Source of the DNA: Bacteroidota bacterium
Lineage (GTDB): Bacteria; Bacteroidota; Bacteroidia; UBA7662; JAIXUI01
NCBI GenBank assembly: GCA_027484125.1
Contig: JAIXUI010000074.1
Span: forward strand, 1-63,790
Direction of reading: 5' to 3'
Length of the DNA stretch: 63,790 nt
Shown here in pieces: positions 34,889 through 43,417 of this stretch. Position 1 is the stretch's first letter. The number at the start of each line of letters is the position of its first letter. The notes below the pieces were generated by a model. That model made no database searches and was not told the origin of the DNA. It saw only the letters and a program-made list of their open reading frames with translations. Made by a program: the position numbers and the translations under genes.

Positions 34889-35994
34889 TGAAGTTTTCTG
34901 CCTTTCCATTGAAACGATATAAAGTTACCTGCTAACCCCGCGATAAGTACGTAAGGAAGATAAAAGAGTTGTACAATTGGCAACCATTTCCAATCCTGAT
35001 TCAACTGATAAAAAGCTGAAGGCGCCCAAAGAAAAACGCTGTCTGCCACCCATTTAATGAACCACATACTAAATGCAAGTTCCCACTTACCTTGAAGCAT
35101 CAGCGCAAATACACCTGCTAAATAAAGCCAAACCATCGCTAAAATCGCAGTGATATCCTTTCGTTTATAGCTTCCGCTTTTACTAATCCATCGTAGGCGC
35201 TGATGCATAAATGCTGAAAAGTTTTTGCAAGCTTCCGTTTCTACAAGCGCCTTACGATTCAAACAAAAAGACAAAGAAAAGCCAGCTTCATTCAATTGGT
35301 GCAAGAGTAAATCATCGTCTCCACTTGCACGATGCTTATGTGCCTCAAATCCTCCTGTTGCTATCCAGCAAGATTTGCGATACATCAGGTTAGCACCATT
35401 AGCGATAACAGGCTGCTTCAAAGCCAGACAAGCGCCACCAATGGCATTTAAACTCATGAATTCTAGCGACTGCAAACGCTGAAACCAATGGCTACCCGTC
35501 AGTTTTACCGGACCTGAAACTAAATCTGACTGATTAAGATATGCTGTCGCAACCATAGTTTGCAACCAATCCGATCCAAAAAGACAATCGGCATCCGTAC
35601 AAGCAATCCATTCATGGCTAGACGAATGAATGCCCAAGGTTAAAGCAGCTTTCTTTCCTGTTGCATCTGAAGAAGTTTGCAGCAGTTTCCAATTAGGATG
35701 TCTGTTAGTTTGCTTTGAAAGCCAAGCATAACCGTCGTCCTCGCTTTGGTCATCAATCCAAAAGACTTCTAGGGTCAAACCTGAAAGGTTGAGTCTTTCT
35801 ATTGCTTCCACTAAACGAGGAAGGTTTTGCCGTTCATTCCTAAATGGAATAACAAGCGAAACTCCAACTGACTTACCCAAATGAGGTGAAGCAAGGGGTT
35901 GATGCTGATGTAACAACTTCCATCCACGCATAAACCAGAAAACCAGCCATGCGTATCCAACAGAAAACGCTAACGTTACGACTTCCAGAACCAT
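34885..35994 (-). CDS. Membrane glycosyltransferase, family 2
   Basis: A 369-residue protein with an N-terminal membrane segment (MVLEVVTLAFSVGYAWLVFW) and three C-terminal ones (~265-365). The GT-A core shows VSLVIPFRNERQNLPRL, the DxD region IACTDADCLFG, and the acceptor motif HQRLRWISKSG (QxxRW type). It is the kind of enzyme that makes or elongates a glycan or glycolipid at the membrane. I chose ATG 35994; the longer frame to 36063 would run further into the upstream gene. The overlap with that gene is then 19 bases. Confidence 0.87.
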   Translation of the reverse strand: MVLEVVTLAFSVGYAWLVFWFMRGWKLLHQHQPLASPHLGKSVGVSLVIPFRNERQNLPRLVEAIERLNLSGLTLEVFWIDDQSEDDGYAWLSKQTNRHPNWKLLQTSSDATGKKAALTLGIHSSSHEWIACTDADCLFGSDWLQTMVATAYLNQSDLVSGPVKLTGSHWFQRLQSLEFMSLNAIGGACLALKQPVIANGANLMYRKSCWIATGGFEAHKHRASGDDDLLLHQLNEAGFSLSFCLNRKALVETEACKNFSAFMHQRLRWISKSGSYKRKDITAILAMVWLYLAGVFALMLQGKWELAFSMWFIKWVADSVFLWAPSAFYQLNQDWKWLPIVQLFYLPYVLIAGLAGNFISFQWKGRKLQ

Positions 35995-36863
35995 AGCCAG
36001 CCAAATATCAATCCAAGAATTGCTGGAATGATAAGATTGAAAAACCAAAGGAGAAATGCCCAAGCAACTAGTTGACTTTCATGATCGAGGAAAGGAGTGA
36101 AAACCCAAATCATCACGGAAGAGCGAAATCCAATTTCCAGCAATGGCAGAACCGGTAAAATAAATTGAAGAGAAAAAGACAATAGAATGAGTGGCAGAAA
36201 CTTAAACAAAGAAAGGTGTAAAAAGGAAGGGGTGAATTGAATAGCCAACCAAAGTACAAATCCATACATAGCATATCGAATAGCAGCCAAATAAAGCAAT
36301 GAAAATCCTCCGGGAGGAAACACAATGTAAGACAACCATTTACTTGAAGCATATCGCTTTGAACCAAGTAAAAAGGACGCCAAAATTAAACTGACAAAGC
36401 CTAGACTAAACCAAAAAATCGGAGATTCTCCCAGAAATATTTGCCTGATTGCATAACAAAAAAGCCCTAAATGCCAGATGGCAGACCACTGCCAAAAAGT
36501 AGCTTGTGATACGAGCTTCCATCGTTCCTCTGATTTACTCTCCGGCAGTTGCAAAACCCTAGAAGCAATAGCACCTGAGCCGCCAGGCAAAAAAACCGAG
36601 ACTGTTAAACCCATACCAACTGCACGAATGGCATGAATTAATCTAAATTGAGGATCAGCAACTTGCTTTTTCCACCGAAATGCTTCCAAGCATAGGCCTA
36701 CAAAACTTCCAAAAAGCATTAATAATAGGGAGACCCATGAAGTCATCTTCAATTGATGGGATACCTCCTTCCAGTTAATTTCCCGGGCTAAATAAATCAG
36801 AAAGGCCAAGGCAATTGCAATCTTTAAACCTATTAATGCCAGTATCTTTAAGCGACCCTTCAT
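35976..36863 (-). CDS. Integral membrane protein, lysylphosphatidylglycerol-synthase-TM (flippase-like) family
   Basis: A 295-residue protein with seven or eight membrane segments. The pattern (LEAFRWKKQVADPQFRL, AIRAVGMGLTVSVFLPGGSG) matches the UPF0104/LPG_synthase_TM family, many of which are thought to move lipid-linked molecules across the membrane. It is encoded directly upstream of the glycosyltransferase (19-base overlap), so the two may handle one lipid-linked sugar. The start at 36863 (MKGRLKIL) lies only 12 bases from the divergent ruvC start. Confidence 0.78.
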   Translation of the reverse strand: MKGRLKILALIGLKIAIALAFLIYLAREINWKEVSHQLKMTSWVSLLLMLFGSFVGLCLEAFRWKKQVADPQFRLIHAIRAVGMGLTVSVFLPGGSGAIASRVLQLPESKSEERWKLVSQATFWQWSAIWHLGLFCYAIRQIFLGESPIFWFSLGFVSLILASFLLGSKRYASSKWLSYIVFPPGGFSLLYLAAIRYAMYGFVLWLAIQFTPSFLHLSLFKFLPLILLSFSLQFILPVLPLLEIGFRSSVMIWVFTPFLDHESQLVAWAFLLWFFNLIIPAILGLIFGWLWFWKS

Positions 36864-36875
36864 TTCGCACGCAAG

Positions 36876-37445
36876 TTGGCACAAATTTCTTCAGAACGCA
36901 TCATTCTTGGCATAGACCCAGGCACAACCCATATGGGGTATGCCTTGATTGAAATTATTGGAAAAAAGTGTAATGTGCTCACTATAGGCACTTTGCATTT
37001 AAACAAGGTAATTGGCCAAGCCAATAAACTGAAACGAATTTTTGAAAAAGTTCTATCACTGATTGAAGAATATCACCCAGATGAATTAGCTATTGAAGCG
37101 CCATTCTTTGGCAAGAATGTTCAATCCATGCTAAAACTTGGCAGAGCTCAAGGTGTAGCTATGGCGGCGGCTTTGTACCGGCAAATTCCCTTAACAGAAT
37201 ATCAACCTACCCAAGTAAAACTAGCCATTACGGGTAATGGACAAGCCTCCAAAGAGCAAGTTGCAGCTATGTTGGTTCATATACTAGGTCAAAAATTTGA
37301 CGAAGAGAAACTAGATGCAACAGATGCACTTGCCGTTGCCATGTGTCACCATCTAAAACAACAACTGCCACTAGGCGCACAAAAAGGCGTTAGTGGCAGT
37401 GGTTGGAGTGCCTTCATAAAAGACAATCCGGATAGGCTAAAATAG
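36876..37445 (+). CDS. ruvC: Holliday junction resolvase RuvC
   Basis: A 189-residue endonuclease that cuts Holliday junctions in recombination. The catalytic acids are in LGIDPGTTHMGYAL, LAIEAPFFGKNVQS and LDATDALAVAMCHH. No ATG is in a suitable place; the start is taken as TTG at 36876, which gives normal spacing to the first catalytic Asp. A 7-of-8 promoter match (TATCTTTA, 36843-36850) lies inside the divergent gene. Convergent with the HIT gene (2-base gap). Confidence 0.94.
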   Translation: MAQISSERIILGIDPGTTHMGYALIEIIGKKCNVLTIGTLHLNKVIGQANKLKRIFEKVLSLIEEYHPDELAIEAPFFGKNVQSMLKLGRAQGVAMAAALYRQIPLTEYQPTQVKLAITGNGQASKEQVAAMLVHILGQKFDEEKLDATDALAVAMCHHLKQQLPLGAQKGVSGSGWSAFIKDNPDRLK

Positions 37446-37447
37446 GC

Positions 37448-37840
37448 CTATAAATTCAAGGCTATAGCCTCGGCAATTTGACTCATTTCCTCTGATGAAA
37501 GTTGGAGTTTAGGACGAGAAAAATCCAAATCAGAAGTAGAATTCATGGGCACCAAGTGTAGATGCGCATGAGGAACTTCAAACCCTAAAACAGCCTGTCC
37601 AACTCTTTTACAGTTGGTAACCTGTTTCATAGAACGTGCAATACGTGCAGCAAAAATCTGAAGTTCTCCTAAACGATGATCGGATAAATCGAAAAAGTAA
37701 TCTACTTCCTCTTTAGGCACCACCAAAGTATGGCCTTTAGCTAAAGGGTTAATATCTAAAAAGGCATAGAAATGCTCAGATTCTGCAACGGTGTAAGAAG
37801 GAATCTCACCAACGATAATCTTAGAGAAGATCGACGCCAT
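37448..37840 (-). CDS. HIT-family nucleotide-binding protein
   Basis: A 130-residue HIT hydrolase of the Hint type. The active-site motif is PHAHLHLVP (~residues 90-98), with FLDINPLAKGHTLVVPK upstream. It hydrolyses purine nucleotide phosphoramidates or similar compounds. Its ATG directly follows the greA stop (TAAATG), so it is translated with greA. Confidence 0.93.
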   Translation of the reverse strand: MASIFSKIIVGEIPSYTVAESEHFYAFLDINPLAKGHTLVVPKEEVDYFFDLSDHRLGELQIFAARIARSMKQVTNCKRVGQAVLGFEVPHAHLHLVPMNSTSDLDFSRPKLQLSSEEMSQIAEAIALNL

Positions 37841-38311
37841 TTATGCAGTGATATCTAAAATTTCAAAGCGCATTTTACCGGAAGGAACAGCAATTTCAGC
37901 GACATCGCCAACTTTGCAACCTAAAAACCCCTTACCAATAGGAGAACCAATAGAAATCTTACCCTTTTTCAAATCAGCTTCCTTCTCAGAAACCAAATGG
38001 TAAATCATTTCGGTACTATTGAGAAGATTTCTGACTTTAACCTTAGTATGAACCGTCACTTTGGAAGTGTCTATTTTAGATTCATCAAGGATACGAGCAT
38101 TGGCAATAAGCGTTTCGAGTTTGGCAATTTCCATCTCAAGCAGACCTTGTGCCTCCTTCGCTGCATCATATTCTGCGTTTTCAGAAAGATCACCCTTTTC
38201 ACGTGCCTCCTGAATTGCTCGAGCCATTTCTGCTCTTCCCTTTGTCTTTTTTTCGGTTAACTCGGCCTTCAATTTATCAAGACCTTCTTTTGTAAAATAC
38301 GATACGCTCAT
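37841..38311 (-). CDS. greA: Transcription elongation factor GreA
   Basis: A 156-residue factor that enters the RNA polymerase channel and restarts backtracked complexes. The N-terminal coiled coil carries the acidic tip EAREKGDLSENAEYDAAK; the C-terminal FKBP-like domain has SIGSPIGKGFLGCKVGD. The length is normal (~158). The ATG at 38311 lies 13 bases after the end of a strong terminator-like hairpin and U-run, so any transcript reaching greA must pass it (see findings). Confidence 0.96.
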   Translation of the reverse strand: MSVSYFTKEGLDKLKAELTEKKTKGRAEMARAIQEAREKGDLSENAEYDAAKEAQGLLEMEIAKLETLIANARILDESKIDTSKVTVHTKVKVRNLLNSTEMIYHLVSEKEADLKKGKISIGSPIGKGFLGCKVGDVAEIAVPSGKMRFEILDITA

Positions 38312-38324
38312 CCTAAACTTGATT

Positions 38325-38359
38325 AAAAAACAAGGAACGCCCTTTTAAGGGGGCGTTCC
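38325..38359 (-). terminator. Strong intrinsic terminator between the PorV-like gene and greA
   Basis: On the minus strand GGAACGCCC pairs with GGGCGTTCC (9 bp, 38359-38351 with 38342-38334) around an 8-base loop, followed by TTGTTTTTT (38333-38325). It ends the three-gene outer-membrane operon, but it also lies 13 bases before the greA ATG, in greA's direction of transcription. Confidence 0.9.
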
Positions 38360-38364
38360 GCGTA

Positions 38365-38372
38365 CAAAGATA
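38365..38372 (-). promoter_or_regulatory. Putative -7 box of greA, upstream of the terminator
   Basis: TATCTTTG on the minus strand fits TAnnTTTG exactly. Transcription would begin around 38361, at the very edge of the hairpin. No room for another promoter exists between the hairpin and greA. No -33 match at the proper distance. Confidence 0.5.
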
Positions 38373-38382
38373 GAGAATTAAA

Positions 38383-39435
38383 TCAGAGGGTAATGCGTGC
38401 TCCGATACCGTAGGTTCCGTTAAATGGATCTGTATGTCTCCAAGAAAAGTCTAACCCAAACTTGCCACCTTTATCGTTGAATGGAATATCAACTGAAAAG
38501 CCAGCAGCATATCCCGTAAAAGCAGTAGCACGTGTTACACGATCATTGATTCCCTTTTCATAGTTGTAACCACCACGAAGAGCGAACCAAGATCCGAAGT
38601 TATATTCCAATCCAATACCAAACTGGTCATTAGTAAAGGAGTTAGAGGTGAAATTACCTGCAACTACTAACTTTTGAAGTTTAGTAAATGGAATGTCATA
38701 CTGAATACCAATATTCATCAGCGAAGGAATTTCAAAACGTTCAGCACGCTGAGACATGGTCAAACTCAAGCTTGAATTCTCAGGAGTAGCACGTCCGGAA
38801 AGACCATCACCAGCGAATCGCATTGGTGTTCCAACGTTGCGAATTGCAATACCAAATTTTAAACGATCGTCTTTACCGGTAACGTATTGGATACCCGCAT
38901 CAAAGGCAACTCCTTCGGAGCTTACCTCTGCAGTTGACTGAGAAATAAGACGAACAGTTACACCACCATAGATACGGTTAGAAAAAGTTCTAGCATAAGA
39001 TAATCCCATGTTAACCAAAGAAGGGGAGTAGAATCCAATTCCACCATCTGGGTTGTTCATATTGGTGATTTCGATATCACCCATATTCATGGACATTAAA
39101 CTAAAACCAATAACACTTGATTCGCCAATTCTTTGAGCGATACCAGCAGCGTTCAAACTTATTCCACTTCCTTCTAACCAGTTCGTACGAACCAATTGAA
39201 TTTCAGTGTTTTTTACGAAAGCAAGTCCAGCTACGTTGAAGCGTTCAGCCTCAATACCGCGGATACCCGCGGTATTGACGCCATACCAGCCAGAACTTCT
39301 GGACCAAGGATTAATGAGGAGTTCCGTTGCTCCGGCCTGACCAACACGGTCAGGGTTTCCGGCAAAGGAAGGAATCACCATCCCAGACAGAACTGCACCG
39401 AAAAGGAGGTGTTTCAGATTTTTGATTGTCATCAT
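38383..39435 (-). CDS. PorV/PorQ-type outer-membrane protein
   Basis: A 350-residue exported protein with signal peptide (MMTIKNLKHLLFGAVLSGMV, cleaved after FAG) and a beta-barrel like the T9SS shuttle and attachment proteins PorV and PorQ. Typical marks are the N-terminal GQAGATELLINPWSRSSGWY and the C-terminal GYNYEKGINDR ... FSVDIPFNDKGGKFGLDFSW. PorV carries T9SS cargo to the cell-surface attachment complex. This copy ends an operon with a TonB receptor and a giant exported protein, so it may be dedicated to that protein. Confidence 0.85.
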   Translation of the reverse strand: MMTIKNLKHLLFGAVLSGMVIPSFAGNPDRVGQAGATELLINPWSRSSGWYGVNTAGIRGIEAERFNVAGLAFVKNTEIQLVRTNWLEGSGISLNAAGIAQRIGESSVIGFSLMSMNMGDIEITNMNNPDGGIGFYSPSLVNMGLSYARTFSNRIYGGVTVRLISQSTAEVSSEGVAFDAGIQYVTGKDDRLKFGIAIRNVGTPMRFAGDGLSGRATPENSSLSLTMSQRAERFEIPSLMNIGIQYDIPFTKLQKLVVAGNFTSNSFTNDQFGIGLEYNFGSWFALRGGYNYEKGINDRVTRATAFTGYAAGFSVDIPFNDKGGKFGLDFSWRHTDPFNGTYGIGARITL

Positions 39436-39456
39436 AGGGCTGTCTGTGAAGGTTGA

Positions 39457-42400
39457 TTAGAAGGTATCAAGGTCAATAGGTCTCACAACACCGAACCATT
39501 TAACGGTTTTCTCACCGATACCTGGAGCATTAATATGGAAGATGTAGGCGCCAGAAGCGATAGGCACTCGCTTAGCGTTCAATAAATCCCAATCGATGCT
39601 TGTGGTTTCATCGTCTTTAGTAAGTACTCGAACTAAAGCACCGGAAGATGTGAAAATAGATACAGTACAACGACGTGGCAGGTTAGTAATTTTCACACGG
39701 TTGTCAATCTGGCTATTTTCATAACCTGATACTGAGTAGAATGGATTAGGAACAACCCTGATGATATCAAGTGCTCGTACTGCTGTAGGACGATCGAAGG
39801 TCTTTGGAGCAAAAGGAGTAGTGTTGATTTCATACAACGGATTGTTGTTATTCAAGGCAGGAGTTTGAGTAGCAAAAGCGGTGTAGCGCTTAGCTACACG
39901 AAGGTTTACTGTCAAGTCTGTAGTCAACAATTGCTGACCGGGAGTTGCAAATGGAACACTAACCCAAGCCACATTATTGTAGAGTTGTTTAACAACTGCA
40001 GAACCTTGCGTACCTGAGAATGGAGCACCTGTACCTGCGCCAGCAAATAAGAATCGCTTCAAGAATGCACCCTCATCGTACCTAGACTTCATTACGTAGA
40101 TGTAATGACGTCCACCAATTGGAAGAGTCCCTGTGCGGTTATCGAAAATGGTTGAAGTTGGATTCCAAAGCATGTCTCTACCACGTTCGCCAGAGAATTC
40201 AGATGCTTCACCAAAACAGATGTTCAAACGTTCACCGGTTTCCATGTTGATGGCATAGCCAGGGAACCACCCTTGGCCGATATCATTAGGATCAGAAAGC
40301 ACAGCACCTTCTTTATCGACTGAGCGACCAAGGCGTACACGACCTTTTGATTGGCCTCCTTCTGAGTTTAGCGGGTCACTTCCCATTTCTAACACCCAGC
40401 CTCTCGTCCAGTTTGCTTTGTTAGGGGTGAACACAATTTTCACCGAAGGAATATCACCCAAAGTCAAATCTGTTTGAGAAAGCGGAGCAGGGAAGCTAGG
40501 AAGTAATGAGCTTAAGGTAGGGTCTTGAGAATTTCTTCTTACAAAACGCATCGCTGACCAAGTACCATTAAGAATACCACTGAAATAGTTCTTGTCGTCA
40601 CCGCTAAGTGCACCTGTACCCGCACCATCTGGACCAGTAAGAATCCAGTCGAAGTTTGGACTATCACCTAGGAATTGAAGCCACTGGTTGGTATTATCAG
40701 CAAAAGCGAAATCAGAGAGCAATACGCCGTTTCTGTTATCATCTGGTGCTAAACCTGGATCAACTGCATTCAATATCGAAACAGAGATTCCGTAGCTCTT
40801 GAAAGTGCTGGTAAGTTCGTACATTCCTACTACCTGCTCAGAATTAGTGGAGATAGTGGTATCACTAAACACCGTGTCTTGGTCAGCAGTACCCGGGTTT
40901 AGAATCAACATCCAACGTGAATTATTGCTGATGGTATCCACTGTTGGGTTGCCAGGATTGTAAAGACGCAGCCAATGTTTACCAGGAATCACCAATTTAG
41001 GATCAACAATCTTCACATTTACAGGACCAAAACCTGGTTTGTAAACTGGGAAGAGGGCACGATTATCTGGGCTTGCAAGAATTTCTGAGATGGTAGAATC
41101 TGATAGGTCAAGAAGTTGATATCCATTACCGGTACCTTCTACACGACGAACGATTGGAGCATCGCCATAAGTAGAGTTAAGAATTAAACCATCTTTTTCA
41201 GGCGTATTGATGTGAGGAACACCAGTGTAAACAGAAATGTTGTTACGACCTGCAAAGAATGGAACAGCCTGTCCTTCCAAAGTAATTGGATTGTACTCTT
41301 TGTAGTTGTTGTATGAATAGGCAACAGCCATGTAGTAGTACTTCTTATGGTTAATCAAGATGTCGTTTCCAGTAGCAAACGCATCACGATTAAGGCGGAA
41401 GGTGGTTTTTACTCCTTGATCAGCACCATCAACTTCGATACGTGGGATAGGTTTATCCAAATCAGGATCGATGTAGTAGTTAATCAAACGATTCACACCG
41501 TCTTTAATATCACACTGGAATACAATTCTTGCACGGCTTGCGTCGCGAAGTTCACCAGTTGAAACATTAGGGCCAGACAATTGATAAACAATGAATCCTT
41601 GGAACTTGTAGCTAGCCGAATCAAGTTGTGCAGGAGTTGGATTAAAACCATAAACTGCTTTGATGATTGGGTCAACTTCTTTGTACTTCAATCCGAAGTT
41701 ATTGGAGGTAGGTTTGTAGGTCAAAGTAAAAATCAACTGACGGTCCATCTCTGTGATATTCATATCAGGAGCATCTGGACCATTAAGTGTTTGGAAACAG
41801 TTATCAAACAGCGCTTGAGCTTTAGAATCTGCACGAAGAAGCTGATTGAAAGAGCCTGTAGCACCGCCTGAAGAGGCACGTGCCCAAACAATACCGATGG
41901 TGATGTAGTTAACAGCACCCGGTTCCAAAGTAAATGGACCACCTGATTGAACAAAACGACGGTCAGCGGGTGCATTAGCAGCAGCTCCAGTACCAGGGAA
42001 AAGTTCTGTCCATGCAAATGGTACAGTACGCGGATTTTGAGCAGTACCACCAATTGACCAACCATACTGGAAGTCAGAGGCACCAGGGAACATCATGTCA
42101 GCCTCAAATACAGTAGAGCCTGTTGAACCTGGATAACCGTTTCCACCATAAACCATGCGGTTTCCATCTTTCCAGAAACCTGTCATGTAGTTATAGGCAT
42201 GAACCGCAGTAGAAGGGTTACCGATAGGTGAAGCGTCATTGTTGAAGTAGAGAAACTTCGTCATGATACAACGCTCTGTTTTCCCGATACCATCACAAAC
42301 AAACGTATCAATTTCATCTACACGACCATCACGGTCATTGTCTAAGCCGTCATTAGAGTCAGAGAAAGGTCCTTCAAAGAAGTCACATCCCACGGAGGGA

Positions 42401-43407
42401 GGATTGTCACCATAACCTTGAATACCTTCGTCACTGTTATCACCGTTGTAACAAATACCTAAACCACGAGGAACGTCACAACCCACAAAATCGTCAGCAG
42501 CATTTCCAAGGTCAGGGTCAACCCATTGGGCCATGAAACATGAATCTAAACGAAGGGTAGAACGGTTAATGATAGTGTGGAAATAAAAGGTCATGTTATT
42601 CAACTCATCGTTAGAAGCATACGCAAACGACTGAGTTTGAATTTCCATACCAATCTGAGAAGCACCAGAGCCAGAAACATTACCACGGTCATTGATTACA
42701 TTCCAGATGGATTGATCACCATTAATTCTTGGATAGTCACCCAAAGCTGGTTCGTAAACGTTAGGGTCACCACCAACATTCACGAATGGAGCAAGTGTTG
42801 GTGCTTGTCCTTGGCTTAAATCGCCATTGGCTGGCCAATCCAAGAAGACTTGAGGAGGAACATAACCAGGAGCTAAACTAGTTTGACCACCAGGAGCAAT
42901 AATGGTATTAGAACGGTGAGTTTCTACCATTGAACGCTCAACTTTCCAGTGCTTATCGAAGGTTAAGCAACTGGATGCATTGGTGGTTGCATTATTCACA
43001 TTCAAAGGGCCAGGCCAGTACCCAATACCAAGCACAGTACTTTGCCGATAAGTTTGGGCGGCAACTCGAAGAGTACCGGAGGTAAATCCTCCAATCCAAA
43101 CGGCACCTGCAAAAAGTGAACTAAGTCGAGGTTGGGTTGGGTCCGTAACTTTTGGAATTTCATAACGGCCAAGACCGGATGAACCCTGATCCCACCAATA
43201 ATCACCACCGCCGAGAATTAATGCCCTAACGTTGTTGACGTCTAGGAAAACTCTAGAGGTAGAAGGAGAACAGTTTGCGGCTCCACGCAATGCAGCTGCG
43301 CCTGGCAGTGTTCGCGCAGAGGCCGATAAATCTTCACGAGCCGAAGCCTGAACGTAAGCCAGGGCTACCAGCGCTAGAGATAAAAGGTATCGCTTCATGT
43401 ATCGCAT
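39457..43407 (-). CDS. Giant exported protein of the TonB/PorV operon
   Basis: A 1316-residue protein with signal peptide (MKRYLLSLALVALAYVQASA). No enzyme domain is recognised. It is rich in Asn, Asp, Gly and Ser, as extracellular proteins are. A stretch DSNDGLDNDRDGRVDEID (~residues 350-370) resembles a calcium-binding loop. The C-terminal ~100 residues (VVPNPFYSVSGYENSQIDNR ... SSGALVRVL ... SGAYIFHINA) look like the FlgD-like/T9SS C-terminal fold, though the terminal signal of a classic type A domain is not seen. It lies 10 bases after the TonB receptor and 21 before the PorV-like gene, so export by T9SS with that PorV is plausible. Two in-frame ATGs (43407, 43398) are possible starts. 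Confidence 0.75.
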   Translation of the reverse strand: MRYMKRYLLSLALVALAYVQASAREDLSASARTLPGAAALRGAANCSPSTSRVFLDVNNVRALILGGGDYWWDQGSSGLGRYEIPKVTDPTQPRLSSLFAGAVWIGGFTSGTLRVAAQTYRQSTVLGIGYWPGPLNVNNATTNASSCLTFDKHWKVERSMVETHRSNTIIAPGGQTSLAPGYVPPQVFLDWPANGDLSQGQAPTLAPFVNVGGDPNVYEPALGDYPRINGDQSIWNVINDRGNVSGSGASQIGMEIQTQSFAYASNDELNNMTFYFHTIINRSTLRLDSCFMAQWVDPDLGNAADDFVGCDVPRGLGICYNGDNSDEGIQGYGDNPPSVGCDFFEGPFSDSNDGLDNDRDGRVDEIDTFVCDGIGKTERCIMTKFLYFNNDASPIGNPSTAVHAYNYMTGFWKDGNRMVYGGNGYPGSTGSTVFEADMMFPGASDFQYGWSIGGTAQNPRTVPFAWTELFPGTGAAANAPADRRFVQSGGPFTLEPGAVNYITIGIVWARASSGGATGSFNQLLRADSKAQALFDNCFQTLNGPDAPDMNITEMDRQLIFTLTYKPTSNNFGLKYKEVDPIIKAVYGFNPTPAQLDSASYKFQGFIVYQLSGPNVSTGELRDASRARIVFQCDIKDGVNRLINYYIDPDLDKPIPRIEVDGADQGVKTTFRLNRDAFATGNDILINHKKYYYMAVAYSYNNYKEYNPITLEGQAVPFFAGRNNISVYTGVPHINTPEKDGLILNSTYGDAPIVRRVEGTGNGYQLLDLSDSTISEILASPDNRALFPVYKPGFGPVNVKIVDPKLVIPGKHWLRLYNPGNPTVDTISNNSRWMLILNPGTADQDTVFSDTTISTNSEQVVGMYELTSTFKSYGISVSILNAVDPGLAPDDNRNGVLLSDFAFADNTNQWLQFLGDSPNFDWILTGPDGAGTGALSGDDKNYFSGILNGTWSAMRFVRRNSQDPTLSSLLPSFPAPLSQTDLTLGDIPSVKIVFTPNKANWTRGWVLEMGSDPLNSEGGQSKGRVRLGRSVDKEGAVLSDPNDIGQGWFPGYAINMETGERLNICFGEASEFSGERGRDMLWNPTSTIFDNRTGTLPIGGRHYIYVMKSRYDEGAFLKRFLFAGAGTGAPFSGTQGSAVVKQLYNNVAWVSVPFATPGQQLLTTDLTVNLRVAKRYTAFATQTPALNNNNPLYEINTTPFAPKTFDRPTAVRALDIIRVVPNPFYSVSGYENSQIDNRVKITNLPRRCTVSIFTSSGALVRVLTKDDETTSIDWDLLNAKRVPIASGAYIFHINAPGIGEKTVKWFGVVRPIDLDTF

Positions 43408-43417
43408 GTGTTTTTTA

